Source of the DNA: Rehmannia glutinosa
Taxonomy: Eukaryota; Streptophyta; Magnoliopsida; Lamiales; Orobanchaceae
Length of the DNA stretch: 64,000 bases
NCBI GenBank assembly: GCA_016081115.2
Contig: CM071935.1
Span: forward strand, 26,268,653-26,332,652
Reading direction: 5' to 3'
The position numbers were made by a program, and so were the translations under genes. Below, piece by piece: positions 52,837 to 64,000 of this stretch (positions within the stretch are counted from its first letter, which is position 1; every line of letters starts with the position of its first letter). A model generated the notes under the pieces. The model was not told where the DNA came from and ran no database searches. It saw only the letters and a program-made list of their open reading frames with translations.

Positions 52837-54739
52837 GTAAGTATTCCCCAATCCCCCTTTAGGCCAATCTTATAAGTCACCCTTTTGCATTAGAGTTTTT
52901 TGTAATTAGACAAAAACTCAGGGTGGTTTTTGAATTATCCCTATATTAAAAACAAAACTAGAACAAAAAAAAAATAAGAGTCTGCAAAATTAATAAGTAT
53001 CTAAAGATCGTGCCGGACATGTCTGATCTTCGGGGATTTTGGCTACTTCCATTATTCACGGAGATTTTGAAGAGTTGGATGATTCCTAGTGAAATTATGT
53101 TCTTGATTATTGAATTGTAGATGCATTGCTGTTAAATTCCTATGTACGAGAAGAATGATTTGTAGTATGAACGATTCTCAAAATTTTGACCAGGAAAAAA
53201 AGCAGAGAGGCAAAGTATAGAATATATATATATATATATATAAAAATATGTGTATATATATATATGTATCAGGCTTGTTTCACCATTTCAAAAACCAAAA
53301 TTTCTTAGTCGTAGAGTGTTTTAGATTTCCATGTTGATTTTCGATAGATGCATAAATTAGTTTGTCAGCTAGGCTAAAGTAATTAAGTGATGATCGAATT
53401 CAGACATTAAATTTTAAATCTACTTCAGAGAGACTCATCTTTAACAATTTTCTCCTTTTCTTAGTGTAATATGTAAACACTCCCTTAATGAGGCCCTTTT
53501 TCTCTAGTTGCAAGTATATGGTTGCTTTGTTGGTGCCTATTGTTAATATTGAAACTATTATTGCAAATAAAAGATGAAACACAAATAATGCTTTATTGTC
53601 GTCAACAGTGGTCAATCAAATTCTTGTAGGCAACTGAGATTCTATCACCAACCCCCCCACCCCGCCCTAAAGAAAAAGAAAATAACAAATAAATAGATAC
53701 GAGACATTTTTCATGGAACTATACACAATTACTGACTATATGATGTTCAAAATTCAAGTATGTAGCTTTTTGCACCAAATTATCATCTAATGCACGTCAT
53801 TTCCTTAAGCTCTATTTGCCTGTGATTTATCATCATCGTGTTTTCTTGCTTCACCTTGATTTTCAGTATTTTTGGACTTCGAGGTATTTTTTGAAACCAG
53901 TTGTCCCACCTTTACATACTTCTCCATGAACTGTTCCATGACGACACAAGAACTTGAAATGTTTATTGCCTATTTTCATTTGGGGACTCTACCTTTCATT
54001 GAATTAATAGTTTTTACTTTTAAGTTGAGTATGTTAGATTCAATTTTCTGTAGTTTTTAATTTAGACTCAACTACAACACTTTCATTGACTATGTTTGGT
54101 ATGTGTATCGATGTGTAGTGTATCAAATAACTCTCTGGATTTATATGCCTGGAGAATTTAAAATCCTCTTCTTGTTGTTTCCTTGATGCATTGTTGATTT
54201 CTTTCATTGCTGCTATTCTGTATTTTTTATGAGTTTTTGCTGGTTGGTGATGAATTAAAAAATGTTTTTTCTTCTCATTGAGTTCTTTATGATGAATTTC
54301 ATTTCTTAATTGTTTTTCCAGGTTTCTTAATTTCAATTTATTTTTTTATCTTTTCGGTTTATAGGATTGATGAAGGATCAATGACGAGCGACCGCGGTGC
54401 TCTTTCAATTTTATATTTGTGCTATGAGCATGCATTTTGAATCTAACGTGAATTTGTCAATGACATGTTTTAGTATTGCTCTAATTATTAGTTTTAATAA
54501 GTTTGGAAGATCGGTTACAATTTGTGTTGTTTGGATCTAATGACAATGTAATGACCTTTTTGGAAATGATTTTAATATTTCCACCAATGTGTTGCTATAT
54601 TTTATTACTTCTTGCTTTTGATGTTTGGTGGTGGATGGTTACTTCTTGCTTTAATGGTGGATGATATAGTTGAATAAATTGAAGGATATGATTGTTTATT
54701 TCAGTTAAAACCAATTTAATAGAATGATAGTACATTTTT

Positions 54740-55095
54740 AATTTAATAACCGATGTTGAACCCACCATACTAAAACAACAATAACATCGATTAGAAAATA
54801 ATATGTTAAGTGTGTATAACATCGGTGGAAATGACCTCTTAACCGATTTAAAAGGTTGTCAATAACATCGATCAAAAGATGATGTCTCCTAAAAAAATAG
54901 ATGTTTAGGCTAGCTTCCCCAAAGTAACAACAACGCTTGTAAAACAATGTCTTTCATTGTAACAACATCGTTTTTCACATGCTTAAAACCGATGTTGAAT
55001 GTGAAGACTTTTAACATCACCGATTACAATATCGGTCGATTTCCACATAGACATTGACTAAAAAATAATGTATTTGAGCGTTTTTTCTTCTAGTG
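54740..55095. repeat. CACTA right subterminal repeat region
   Basis: ACCGATGTTGAA, AACATCGATTAG, ATAACATCGGTG, AACATCGATC, ACAACATCGT and similar motifs recur in both orientations. Such subterminal clusters are transposase-binding regions in CACTA elements. The left end has weaker versions (ACATCATTTTTAAG, 52090-52160). Confidence 0.75.
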
Positions 55096-55829
55096 GAGAA
55101 GATGGTAATTGGAGTGGATAATTCAATTCAATCCCAAAATTCAATATCAAATCCTAATTCTAGCATGAACATTCAATCCACAATCCAACAATCAACAACT
55201 ACTCCAACAAGCACCACAAACCAGGAATCCAAAATAAAGAAAAAGGGGTAACATGGGGAAAAGGTTTGGAGTGAAGAATTCTTACCAAGGGGTGTATGGA
55301 TGCAATGAAGATGATGTGTGAGGTGTGAGAGTGTTCCTTGTGAAGATTGAGTGGGTGGTGTGTGAGTTTTGTGGAAGGAGAGGTGTTTCTCGTCAAGCTC
55401 TAAGCAAAAGAGGAAAGGTTGTTATGTTTTAAAACTGAGACTTAAAGGGCGCTGGTATAAGGAATGGGACAGGCGAGCGCTTCAGCGCGCCTCTACTGGT
55501 GTTGCAGCGCTGGGAGAGGGACCGTCTGCCAAAAATTGGAGGGGCGCGTGCGCTGGTGACCTGAAGAAATTTTTTTCTACTGCAACGTGCAACATTGAAT
55601 TAGGGTGCCTTTTCCGCCCGGTTTCCGTCACAATACTTCATGCTCATGCAATAAAAAGGGTCGGGGTAGGATGCAACTTACTAATCCTAAAAATGCAAAA
55701 AATTACTACTATGATGCAATAAAATGAAAAACAACTACTAAACTATTTTAACACTACGAGAGGAATAAAATGGTTTGGGTTGCCTCCCAAGAAGCGTGAA
55801 GTTTACAGTTTTCAGCCAGACTTTGTCAG
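55096..55829 (-). other. Gypsy-B spacer between integrase and extra domain
   Basis: No domain is readable. On the minus strand it is CT-rich and leader-like near 55300-55400, with a GC-rich stretch at 55490-55570 (GCGCTGCAAC-type). It may be the leader of a separate transcript for the extra domain, cut by the CACTA insertion. Confidence 0.45.
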
Positions 55830-57160
55830 ACTAGTCAGAAATCCGCATCTCCAATCGAGAGATTTAGGATTTTTTGGGCTTCATTACCAAAATAATGTTT
55901 CAACCTCTGCCCATTAACCTGAAACGTGTTGCCATCTTTACATTGCAGCTCTCTAGTACCAAATGGTAAAACACGCTCGATAACAAATGGTCCTGACCAT
56001 CTCGATTTCAGTTTTCCCGGGAATAATTCATCCGCAAATTGAATAATAATACATCCTTGTCCCGGAGAAATTCGCGCCTCAAAATCATTTTATCATGCCA
56101 TTTCTTGGTATTTTCTTTGTATATTTTGGCATTCTCATAGGCCTCATTTCGGAATTCCTCCATCTCATCAAGTTGTAACAACCTATTCTCACTGACTGCC
56201 TTCAAGTAAAAATCAGCTTCTTCACAGCCTAATATGCTTGAGCAAGTGATAAGACTTTCCAAACACCAAGCGATATGAGGACATACCGATAGGCATTTTA
56301 AGGTCATTCGATATGCCCAAAGTGCATCATCCAATTTATGGGCCCAGTCTTTGCGATTACAACTCACAGTCTTCTCAAGGATTTGCTTCACCTCGCGATT
56401 TGAAATTTCAGCCTGGCCATTCGATTGCGGGTGGTAACCTAAAGCAACCTTGTGTCTCACACCAAGCTTAGAGAGAAGGTTATTAAATAGTTTATTGAAA
56501 AAATGAGTACCTTCATCACTAACAATAGCCCTAGGAGTGGCAAAACGAGTGAATATGTGCTTGTGTAAAAATTTCAACACTATCTTGGCATCATTAGTAG
56601 GTATAGAAATTGCCTCCACCCATTTGGAGTCATAATCAACATCAAGTAGGATATAGGCATGTCCAAATGAAGGGAGGAATGGACCCATGAAGTCAATCCC
56701 CCAAACATCAAACAATTCTATTTCCATCATATTGGTGAGAGGAAACTCATGACGCCAAGAGATATTGCCAACCCGCTGTTATCTATCACAAGTCTCCACA
56801 AAAGTATAAAAATATTTGAATAAAAAAGGCCAATAAAATCCAGATTGTAATACCTTAGCAGCCATGCGGGTCGGCCCAAAATGACCACAATAGGTGGGCA
56901 GAGTGGTAATGCTGTAGAATCTCCTCCACTTGCTCTCAAAGCACACAACGGCGAATAACAGAATCCGCACACCTCTTAAACAAAAGTGGGTCATCCCATA
57001 AATATGACTTAACATCATGCAAAATTTTCTTCTTCTGGTGGGATGTCAATTCCGGAGGCAAGACCCCACCAGCCAGATAGCTCACAAAATCAGCATACCA
57101 TGGGAGATGAGTTTCTACCGCTAAAATATGCTGATCCGATAATGACCGTGAATAGGAGCT
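55830..57160 (-). pseudogene. Integrase of Gypsy-B
   Basis: The zinc-binding region is decayed (about 56760-57000). An open piece at 56730-56008 reads FDVWGIDFMGPF (first Asp), ATPRAIVSDEGTHFFNKLF (second Asp) and HKVALGYHPQSNGQAEISNREVKQIL (catalytic Glu). KTVSCNRKDWAHKLDDALWAYRM follows. The end, in shifted frame, gives FPGKLxSxWSGPFVI, FGTRELQ and FQVNGQRLKHYFG, the usual C-terminal module. All three catalytic residues are present, but the N-terminal zinc region is broken. Confidence 0.9.
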
Positions 57161-57164
57161 TTAA

Positions 57165-58690
57165 TCAACTCGTCGGCTGTTCCAATCTCAATAAATGGTC
57201 AACTACCATATTCCCACTACCCTTCTTATCCTGGATCTCTATATCGTATTCTTGGAGAAGGAGAATCCATCTAATCAGTCGCGGTTTCGCATCTTTCTTC
57301 GGAAAGAGGTACCGGATAACATCATGATCAGTATAAACGATGACCTTAGTACCCACTAAGTAAGCCCAGAACTTATCAAAGGCAAATACTATTGCTAGCA
57401 TCTCCTTTTCTGTGGTAGTGTAATTCTGTTGGGCATCATCCAATGTCCGGCTTGCACAATAGATGTCCTTGTAAATTTTATCTGGTCTTTGCCCCAACAC
57501 AACCCCCACAGCATAATCACTAGCATCACACATAAGCTCAAAAGGCTGTGTCCAATCTAGTACCACCATAATGGGAGCATAAATGAGTGCCTTCTTAATA
57601 TGCTCAAAAGCCTGCAAACAAAGATCATCAAAACAAAAAGGCACATCTTTTTCTAGATGATTACATAAGGGCTTGGTTATTTTTGAAAAATCTTTAATAA
57701 ATCTAAGATAAAAACAAGCATGCCCTAAGAAACTCCTAATCCCTTTTATATTCCCCGATGGTGGTAATTTTTCAATGGCCACTATTTTAGCTCGATCTAC
57801 CTCCAATCCTATAGGGGACACCCGGTGACCAAGCATAATGCCCACTTTCACCATGAAGTGACATTTTCCCCAATTAAGCACTAAATTGGAGTCTCGACAC
57901 CTTTGTAAAACCAGAGATAAATTATGGAGGCATTGATCAAAAGAGTTACCAAATAATGAGAATCATTCATAAAAACCTCCATAATTTCCTCCACCATGCC
58001 ATGAAAAATAGACATTTACACAACCCAAAAGGCATCCTGTGAAATGCAAAGGTAACATAAGGACATGTCAATGTGGTCTTTTCCTGATCCTCTGGAGCAA
58101 TAATAATTTGATTATAGCCCGAATATCCATCTAGAAAGCAATAGTAGTCATATCCAACCAACCTATCCAACATTTGATCAATAAAAGGTAAGGGACAATG
58201 GCCTTTTACGAGTGGCTTTGTTCAGTTTTCTATAATCTATGCACACTCACCACCCAGTCACCGTACATGTAGAAATTAATTCATTATTGGAATTTTTACC
58301 ACAATCATCCCCCCTTTTTTCGGAACTACTTGAACTGGACTTACCCATTAGCAATCAAATATGGCATAAATGATGCCAGCCTTAAGCTACTTAAGAACTT
58401 CAGTCTTAACTACTTCTTTTATTGCATGATTAAGTCATCTTTGGTACTCAATAGAGGGCTCGAATGAGTCCTCCATGAGGATTTTATGGACCATTATAGA
58501 GGGACTAATTCCATTCAAATCGGCTATAGACCACCCTAGTGCAGACTTATGTTTTCTCAAAATGCACAACAATTTATCTAATTCTGAAGGGGATAGAGAG
58601 GTAGATACTATTACTGAATGTGTATTGTTCTCACCCAAAAATGCATACCGGAGATGTGCAGGAAATTCCTTCAATTCTGGTGTGATCTTC
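57165..58690 (-). pseudogene. Reverse transcriptase-RNase H of Gypsy-B
   Basis: The start FPAHLRYAFLGENNTHSVIVS (58674) leads to LRKHKSALGWSIADL. RT pieces include DGYSGYNQIIIAPEDQEKTTLTCPY and FHRMPFGLC, and the catalytic box reads FMND (57962-57973) instead of FMDD. An open stretch at 57881-57165 gives the RT end (GHRVSPIGLEVDRAKI, IRSFLGHACFYLRFI) and RNase H (PFELMCDASDYAVGVVLGQ, YCASRTLDDAQQNYTTTEKEMLAIVFAFDKF). Stops and shifts fall near 58200-58440 and 57900. Confidence 0.9.
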
Positions 58691-58859
58691 GGGATTTCTC
58701 AATGATTGTATCTCCCAAAATCTCCTTCAAACCCTTGCTTGTGTCAACCTGTGTGGCATCAAGAGAAAACACGTAATCTAAATCAATATCATCAAAATCA
58801 TAGTCCGTACCTTGCACTAGGGATTGGGTGAGACATATTTCCAATGGATCGACTGTAGC

Positions 58860-59516
58860 CTATCGAGCGACTTCCGAGCGGACAAACTGCTCTACTACAT
58901 CTATGAAATGACAAGTATGGTGTTCTTCTTGAAACTTCATCGCATTATAGATGTTGAACATCACTTCTTCTTTTTTAACTCGCAGAGTCAGTTCTCCACG
59001 TTGAACATCGATCAGTGCTCGACCAGTAGCCAAAAATGGCCTCCCTAGAATCAGTGGAACCTCTCGATCATCCTCCATGTCTAGTACAACAAAGTCTACT
59101 GGAAATATGAATGTGTCCACCTTCACCAAAACGTCCTCAATTATGCCTCGCAGATATGTAAGAGATCTGTCCGCCAATTGTAGGGTGATTGTGGAAGGTT
59201 TCACCTCTCCAAGATCTAATTTCCTGAAAATAGACAAGGGCATAAGATTAATGCTAGCACCCAGATCGCAAAGTGCTTTATTAAAAATAGAATCACCAAT
59301 GGTACAAGGGATAGTGAAACTTGTCGGATCTTTTAATTTTTGCGGTAGCTTCCTTTGCAAAATAGCGTTGCATTCATCTGTAAGCTTTATAGTCTCGAAC
59401 TCACCCATCTTTCTCATTTTCAAAATCACATCCTTCATGAACTTAGCATAGTTAGGCATTTGCTCGAGTGCATCATCAAATGGGATGTTGATGTGAATCA
59501 TCTTAAAAATTTCCAA
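58860..59516 (-). CDS. Protease region of Gypsy-B (218 aa open)
   Basis: The uninterrupted frame reads DALEQMPNYAKFMKDVILKMRKM, then ECNAILQRKLPQKLKDPTSF and NKALCDLGASINLMPLSIF with the aspartic active site D-L-G. It then gives LGRPFLATGRALIDVQRG. It is the best preserved coding segment of Gypsy-B and a good reference for Gypsy-A protease, which has stops. It would be part of a gag-pol polyprotein rather than a separate gene. Confidence 0.9.
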   Translation of the reverse strand: MEIFKMIHINIPFDDALEQMPNYAKFMKDVILKMRKMGEFETIKLTDECNAILQRKLPQKLKDPTSFTIPCTIGDSIFNKALCDLGASINLMPLSIFRKLDLGEVKPSTITLQLADRSLTYLRGIIEDVLVKVDTFIFPVDFVVLDMEDDREVPLILGRPFLATGRALIDVQRGELTLRVKKEEVMFNIYNAMKFQEEHHTCHFIDVVEQFVRSEVAR

Positions 59517-59664
59517 GAATTTTGAAAATTGAGAATCTATCTTCTATTTCTGAAATCTCTGAGGGAAGGGGAGTGAATTAGGCATTGGAACTGCAGAGTC
59601 AAGAGTAGGAGAAAATTTAGGCTTGTCAAGCCTTGTCTGGTCGTTGCTCTGCTGATCTTCTTCT

Positions 59665-61046
59665 CTATTTCGACTCCTCCTCAATAGGGGAATCAGAATT
59701 GATAAGTTTCGTATGAGTGGCATGAGTGGGAAGCTTAGGACCATCATATGCAGTGCCACTCCTCAAACGGATGGCTTTACAATGTTCCATCGGATTCACC
59801 TCATTATTACTTGGAAAATTTTCTTTCTTCTGCTGAGAGCTTATGGCAGTTGCTAACTGTCCCATTTGTGTCTCCAATGATCTAAGTTGTGTCTCCATGG
59901 TAGACATCTTTGTGCCCAAATTGTCAATCCATGCATCCCTCCTGTTCAGCCGATTCCTGGTGTCTCCAATACATGTCTTGATTATCTCTTTTAGCGACTG
60001 TTTCTTCTCACCTACGTGTGCATTGGAACTCGATGGATTGGAGTAACCTAGAGGTGGGTTGAACACATTTCTATTATTGCCGTAAGAGAGATTCTGATGA
60101 TTGCAAAGTCCTAGGTGATAATGAGTCGGTAATTGATTACTTCGATTGTTAAAACCTAAGTTATTCAAATAATTAGCTTGCTCGACATTGAATGTGGCGG
60201 CTTCCTGAGCGGCCAATGGTGGTGTCTTAGTCTTTGGCGGTGTTCCACTAGTATTCACGATGGCCAGTTGTTTCGATAAAGATGATACTTGAGCTGTTAA
60301 TGCCGACATATAATCCAGCTCAAGAACACCGACAGTTTTCCTTGGTACTGATCTTTCAGAGAGCCATTGATAGCTGTTTGTGGCCATCACTTCAAGCAAA
60401 ACTAATGCCTCAGTCGGAGTTTTAGCCATTAATGTACCTCATGCCAATGCATCTAATATTGTCCTTGTGTGCCCATTCACACCGTTGCAAAAGTACTGGA
60501 CCCTCTGCCAGTCCGCATAACCATGCTGTGGGGATCTTATTAACAGATTCTTAAATCGCTCCCAAGCTTCATATAGTGCTCAAAGTCATCTGTTGGAATT
60601 GAGCTATCTCGCTTTTCAGTTGGAGCATTTTGCTGGTAGGGAAGAATTCTTTCCATGAACTTTTGAGTCAGATCATCCTAGTAGTGATACTCCCAGGTGC
60701 AAATGTCTGCAACCACTGTTTGGTTTTATCTCGAAGTGAAAATGAGAAAAGACTTCATTAGACACACCATTCATCTAGATGGTGTCGCATATCTCCAAGA
60801 ATGGAGCCAGGTAGGAATTCGGATCATCCACTAGACTCCCCCAAACTGATTCTATTGAATCATGCTTATGAGAGTCTGCTTCAGTTCGAAATTGTTTGCA
60901 TTCATATGCTGGTGCACAATACTGGAGAAATTTGGGTTTATAGTCAGCCGAAAATAATCCCAGATTGCTGTTTCTTGTACCTCAGGCTATGGTGGCACAT
61001 TCTGAACCAACTTCATGTTGTTCTCATTTTCTCTGTCGTCTGCCAT
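59665..61046 (-). pseudogene. gag of Gypsy-B
   Basis: ATG on the minus strand at 61046 opens MADDRENENN. The core IWDYFRLTINPN, HMNANNFELKQTLISM and NQFGG is readable with stops (61046-60430). From 60429 a 254-residue frame is open: LLEVMATNSYQWLSER, YLNNLGFNN, HYHLGLCNHQNLSYG, LETQMGQLATAISSQQKKENFPSNNEVNP and CKAIRLRSGT. The second half therefore survives while the particle-forming core is broken. Confidence 0.88.
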
Positions 61047-61250
61047 TGCTTGCTTCTCTGCTCACTTTGTTCCTCTGATTGCTCGAAGTGTCCTTTCAAT
61101 TTGTAGATTAAAAGGAAGCAAATTAATATCTTTAGAATTTCACATAAACAGATAATTCAATGAGAAACACGAACTAATATTACCTAAACTAATTTAGATT
61201 AGGATTAAGACTACTTGGTAATAGTATTAGCGTAGAATAGGATAAAATAA

Positions 61251-61268
61251 TCCCCAACAACAGCGCCA
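61251..61268 (-). other. Primer binding site, Gypsy-B
   Basis: The minus strand reads TGGCGCTGTTGTTGGGGA, an Asp-tRNA-type site, five bases from the 5' LTR end at 61274. Confidence 0.9.
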
Positions 61269-61273
61269 AAAAT

Positions 61274-62645
61274 TGTTCAAAATATTTCTTACTGCAAGCG
61301 TACGTTGTCAAGTTTTTGTATAGATTATAGAGTAGTGTTATCGTCTCCACAGGGATTGGTATCAAATTTTATACTAAGTACTGTAACTATAATAGCTTAA
61401 TTCTATCTAGATACTCGAAAAGAGATGGATTTTTATTAAACTCAAAATAAAACTAAAATTAAACTAAAATATTCGTATAGACAATTTATCAAACACTTAG
61501 CAAACGTGAATTCTAGAGGGTTGATTCACCTAGTTATCCCCTATATTATCAATCCAGTTTATTGATCACACGTTATTAATCTGTAAGCCCAATATTCCTA
61601 CAGTTTATCACTTCCTCTCTCGAGTGTCAAGTGATTCTAGGTTTCAATCCTGATTTCAATATCTCTATAAAAATCTCAAGTTAAACCCTAATGTGCTCGA
61701 TGAATATTCTATCACAGACTTCAAAAGATTCATAAACTTCTCAATTTTATGAAACCCTAGGTTATGCTATTCTATGGCCAAACTTTCAATTACCTCTCTC
61801 GAGTGTCAAATCAAGCATGCCAAACAATCTAAACTATTGGTCAGATAATTCAGATGCAATCAGTTGAAATAGTACAAATAGATTTAATAACATGTGAATC
61901 TAATAAACTGAAAATTAAAACATAGGTTCAAACGTAAGTTACATCAATCCCCTAGAAAATAGGTTTAGCTCATGATGGTTGTACAACTCATGAAAAAGTA
62001 ATTATACATCTTAAGGTTTCAACAAAGATAAAGGAAAAATAATTCACAATAATCAATGAAAAAATCCTCTCTGTTTCCAGAAGATAGATGCCTTCGAATC
62101 TCATCCCGAACTCTTTCTCCTTACTCAAAGTCATTTCGTGTGGTCAATAGAATGTCCCCTCTTATCCTGTGTGTCATTTGTTGTATTTATAGGCCCAAGA
62201 TCGTCGATAGTCCATAAAATAATAAAAATCGTAAACACACAGCAACCCAACCGTGACTGCAATAGACCTGCAGCGATCGGCTGCCGTCTTTGCTTGCTGA
62301 ATTCCTCGGCCTTGTGGCTGGCCTGCTTCGCGCCCGAGCATTGCAGTGCTCCAAACCTCTGCTTCTACCAAATTTTGATCCCCTGTGTCGCGGCGCGGGG
62401 GAGGTTGCACTACGGTGCTGTGGGTCTGTGTGACCTTTTCTCCGTTTTCTTTTCTTCAAACATGCTTTCTAGCTTCTAAACACATTTTTTCATTATTTTT
62501 GATCAATTTTGACTACCAAAACCTGTATCGACTCCCTAACGACAACTAATGAAATAAAATAGATCAAACGACTCCAAAACACCCAACAACAACGCAAAAT
62601 CCTAGTCTAGAATATTCAATTCATAGGTATAAAACCAACTTAACA
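61274..62645 (-). repeat. Gypsy-B 5' LTR (1372 bp)
   Basis: It matches 20444-21767. Similarity stops exactly at CTTAACA (62645) where the CATAC duplication follows. Confidence 0.93.
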
Positions 62646-63432
62646 CATACTTAGCCTAATAAGCCTACCTATGAACTCATGATTCCCTAGTTAGCCACAT
62701 TTTGAGAATTTAACTTAACATATCCATATCCCAAAACTTGAGCTTATAGAGATATTTATGTTTGATGGAGATGTGGTCTAAACTTTGAAAAAAGAATGAC
62801 GGCAAATATGGGATGAGCAGTGAATATGTGAGTGATGAAGCTCGGATAAAATTGACTGAAAAGAAAAGAACAAGAAAAATAGAGAAAAAGAAATGAAAAA
62901 TACTGGACAATTGAGAAAATTGGGAGCTTAAGGCAAATGAAAGAGGACAATTGTCTAAGAATGAATAAAGAGGAGAAATGGTGGAATAAAAAGTATGAGT
63001 TGAAAAAGAAAACAATAAGTGAATGCTTCTTGAGATAAAATTGGATTTGTGAGTTGGAAGTCTATGTGCTTAAATTCAATATGATCAAGTCGAGTCACTA
63101 AATCCATATTTTTCCTACCCTAATGAAAGAGCCTACATTACATCCAAAGGAAAAGTCTTTTTTAATTCTTAAATTGTGCACCACTTGAGTGGTAGTGATG
63201 TTAGACGATTTGTAATCATATGGTAGTTCTACTTCATTGAATACATGTCCCATATACTTTGGGAGTTGAGTGATACACTTTATCTTGTGAGTCGCGATGT
63301 CGAATACCCGAATGAGTATTGATTATGCCGAATTTTCGATTGATAGCCTTTTGATAATGAATTATATGTTTACTAAAGTGTTGATTTATTTAAGATTACG
63401 TATTTATAGTGTTTTTGTGTTGTTTAATAGAT
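62646..63432 (+). other. Gypsy-C internal continuation, purine-rich 3' region
   Basis: Sequence after the Gypsy-B target site. The plus strand is Lys/Glu-like purine-rich (62790-63010) and then AT-rich, as is usual upstream of the polypurine tract in Athila-type elements. No ORF is convincing. The assignment to Gypsy-C rests on the CATAC junction. Confidence 0.5.
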
Positions 63433-64000
63433 TGTGAAAATATCTTTACTAAACTGCAAGTGTACAGTGTAACTAGCACATAACAGTGAGCAAGAGCGTA
63501 TTTCTCAGGGATTGAATACGAAAAACATAGAGTACAGTAAATACCGTATTTTAATTTTATTGAAGCGGTCAAAAAGCAAGAAATTATTTATCTAAACTAA
63601 ACCTTAAATTAACAAATAAAATATCTAAAGATTTTTTGTAAAGACCCGAACTCCAAAAGTTTTCAACAAATACGAAAGCAACCCTAGACACATAATCTCA
63701 ATATGTTTCATCAAAACCAATTTCTATGTATATATGTGTTCAATTCCTAAATTAGTTTATTCCCCCTCCCCAAGCAAATAAACAGTTGATTAATACCAAT
63801 TGCTAGCATCCCTACGCAACAATTAATATCAACTCCTAAAAGATTTTTGAATTGAAGTACTCCCCACAAACAATTATAAGCCTCCCGACTCTATACCCGC
63901 TTATGTTATGAACTCGTTTTTCATAAGTTAGAACTCATCTCCCGAATTATGAACTAACAAATGTGACATGCAAATTATTGATTAGATAATATATATGAAA
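63433..64000 (-). repeat. Gypsy LTR fragment on minus strand, runs off window
   Basis: Its first 250 bp or so are the reverse complement of the Gypsy-C LTR end (19000-19247), including the TTTCTCAGGGATTGAATACGA block. It begins TGTGAAAATATC at 63433. It faces opposite to Gypsy-C, so it is the start of another element or a solo LTR of the same family. Confidence 0.65.

Larger units (their letters stand above)
51975..55095. mobile_element. Non-autonomous CACTA element carrying a host gene fragment (Pack-CACTA)
   Basis: The left end reads CACTACAAGATAAATGCTCA and the right end, on the other strand, CACTAGAAGAAAAAACGCTC. Both continue with CAAAxACATT, giving an imperfect inverted repeat of about 29 bp. 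The 3-bp duplication GAG flanks it (51972-51974 and 55096-55098), as expected for CACTA elements. Subterminal repeats of ACATCG/CGATGTT type crowd the right 350 bp (54740-55060). There is no transposase. It carries a TFIIIA-like exon at about 52640-52836 and an (AT)n tract at 53221-53270. Confidence 0.92.
20444..62645 (-). mobile_element. Gypsy-B, Athila-like Ty3/gypsy element (minus strand), split by nested insertions
   Basis: The 3' LTR (20444-21767) and 5' LTR (61274-62645) match, and the element is flanked by the 5-bp duplication CATAC (20439-20443 and 62646-62650). Between them on the minus strand are a tRNA-Asp-type primer site, gag, protease, RT-RNase H, integrase, a long 3' region with an extra domain, and a polypurine tract. 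Removing Copia-2 (22042-49492) and the CACTA element (51975-55095) with one target duplication each leaves about 11.6 kb. Frameshifts in gag, RT and the 3' region disable it. Confidence 0.93.

Noticed and set aside
54040..54336. Minus-strand Lys/Glu-rich frame in the CACTA element
   Set aside because: Low-complexity translation of T-rich sequence. No family motif, and no agreement with a TFIIIA exon.
62710..63015. Minus-strand Phe/Ser-rich 101-residue frame
   Set aside because: Antisense of a purine-rich gypsy 3' region, with no motif.

Overview
This window is plant nuclear DNA, most likely from a eudicot with a large, repeat-rich genome. Almost everything in it is transposable-element sequence. 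It holds Ty1/copia elements with initiator-Met-tRNA primer sites, Athila-like Ty3/gypsy elements with Asp-tRNA-type primer sites, one CACTA element, two hAT-type MITEs and fragments of a FAR1/MULE-type gene. I see no bacterial or organellar features and cannot name the species. Element names used here (Copia-1, -2, -3, -R; Gypsy-A, -B, -C) are working labels.

Layout. 1-7302 is Copia-1 (+), entered inside its 5' LTR. 7303-10401 holds two opposed pieces of a FAR1-related gene, tandem repeats and an unrelated small ORF on the minus strand. 10402-13793 is mostly non-coding, with one possible secreted Pro/His-rich gene at 12081-12649. 13794-19000 is decayed LTR-type sequence carrying two hAT MITEs with 8-bp target-site duplications (TSDs). 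19000-63432 is one nest. An old Gypsy-C (+) was hit by Gypsy-B (minus, 20444-62645, TSD CATAC). Gypsy-B was hit by Copia-2 (22042-49492, TSD CTTTC) and by a CACTA element (51975-55095, TSD GAG). Copia-2 was hit by Gypsy-A. Gypsy-A was hit by Copia-R (minus, 25374-28763, TSD TTTGG) and by the 14-kb Copia-3 (34594-48668, TSD CCTAG). At 63433 another minus-strand gypsy LTR begins and runs off the window.

Coding capacity. Every gag-pol I can read carries stops, frameshifts or deletions, so no element looks autonomous. Copia-3 keeps gag, PR, IN, RT and RNase H in order, and then about 4 kb of extra sense-strand coding sequence before its 3' LTR. Gypsy-B has a related-looking extra domain in the same env-like position. 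The CACTA element carries an exon-like piece of transcription factor IIIA that still ends in a splice donor.

Most notable signal. The transcribed part of the Copia-1, Copia-2 and Copia-R LTRs holds a row of short hairpins. All share the loop G/T-TGGT, but the stems differ and co-vary both within one LTR and between elements. The last hairpin abuts the AATAAA signal in several copies. I interpret this as a structured RNA leader, or as an array kept palindromic by template switching.
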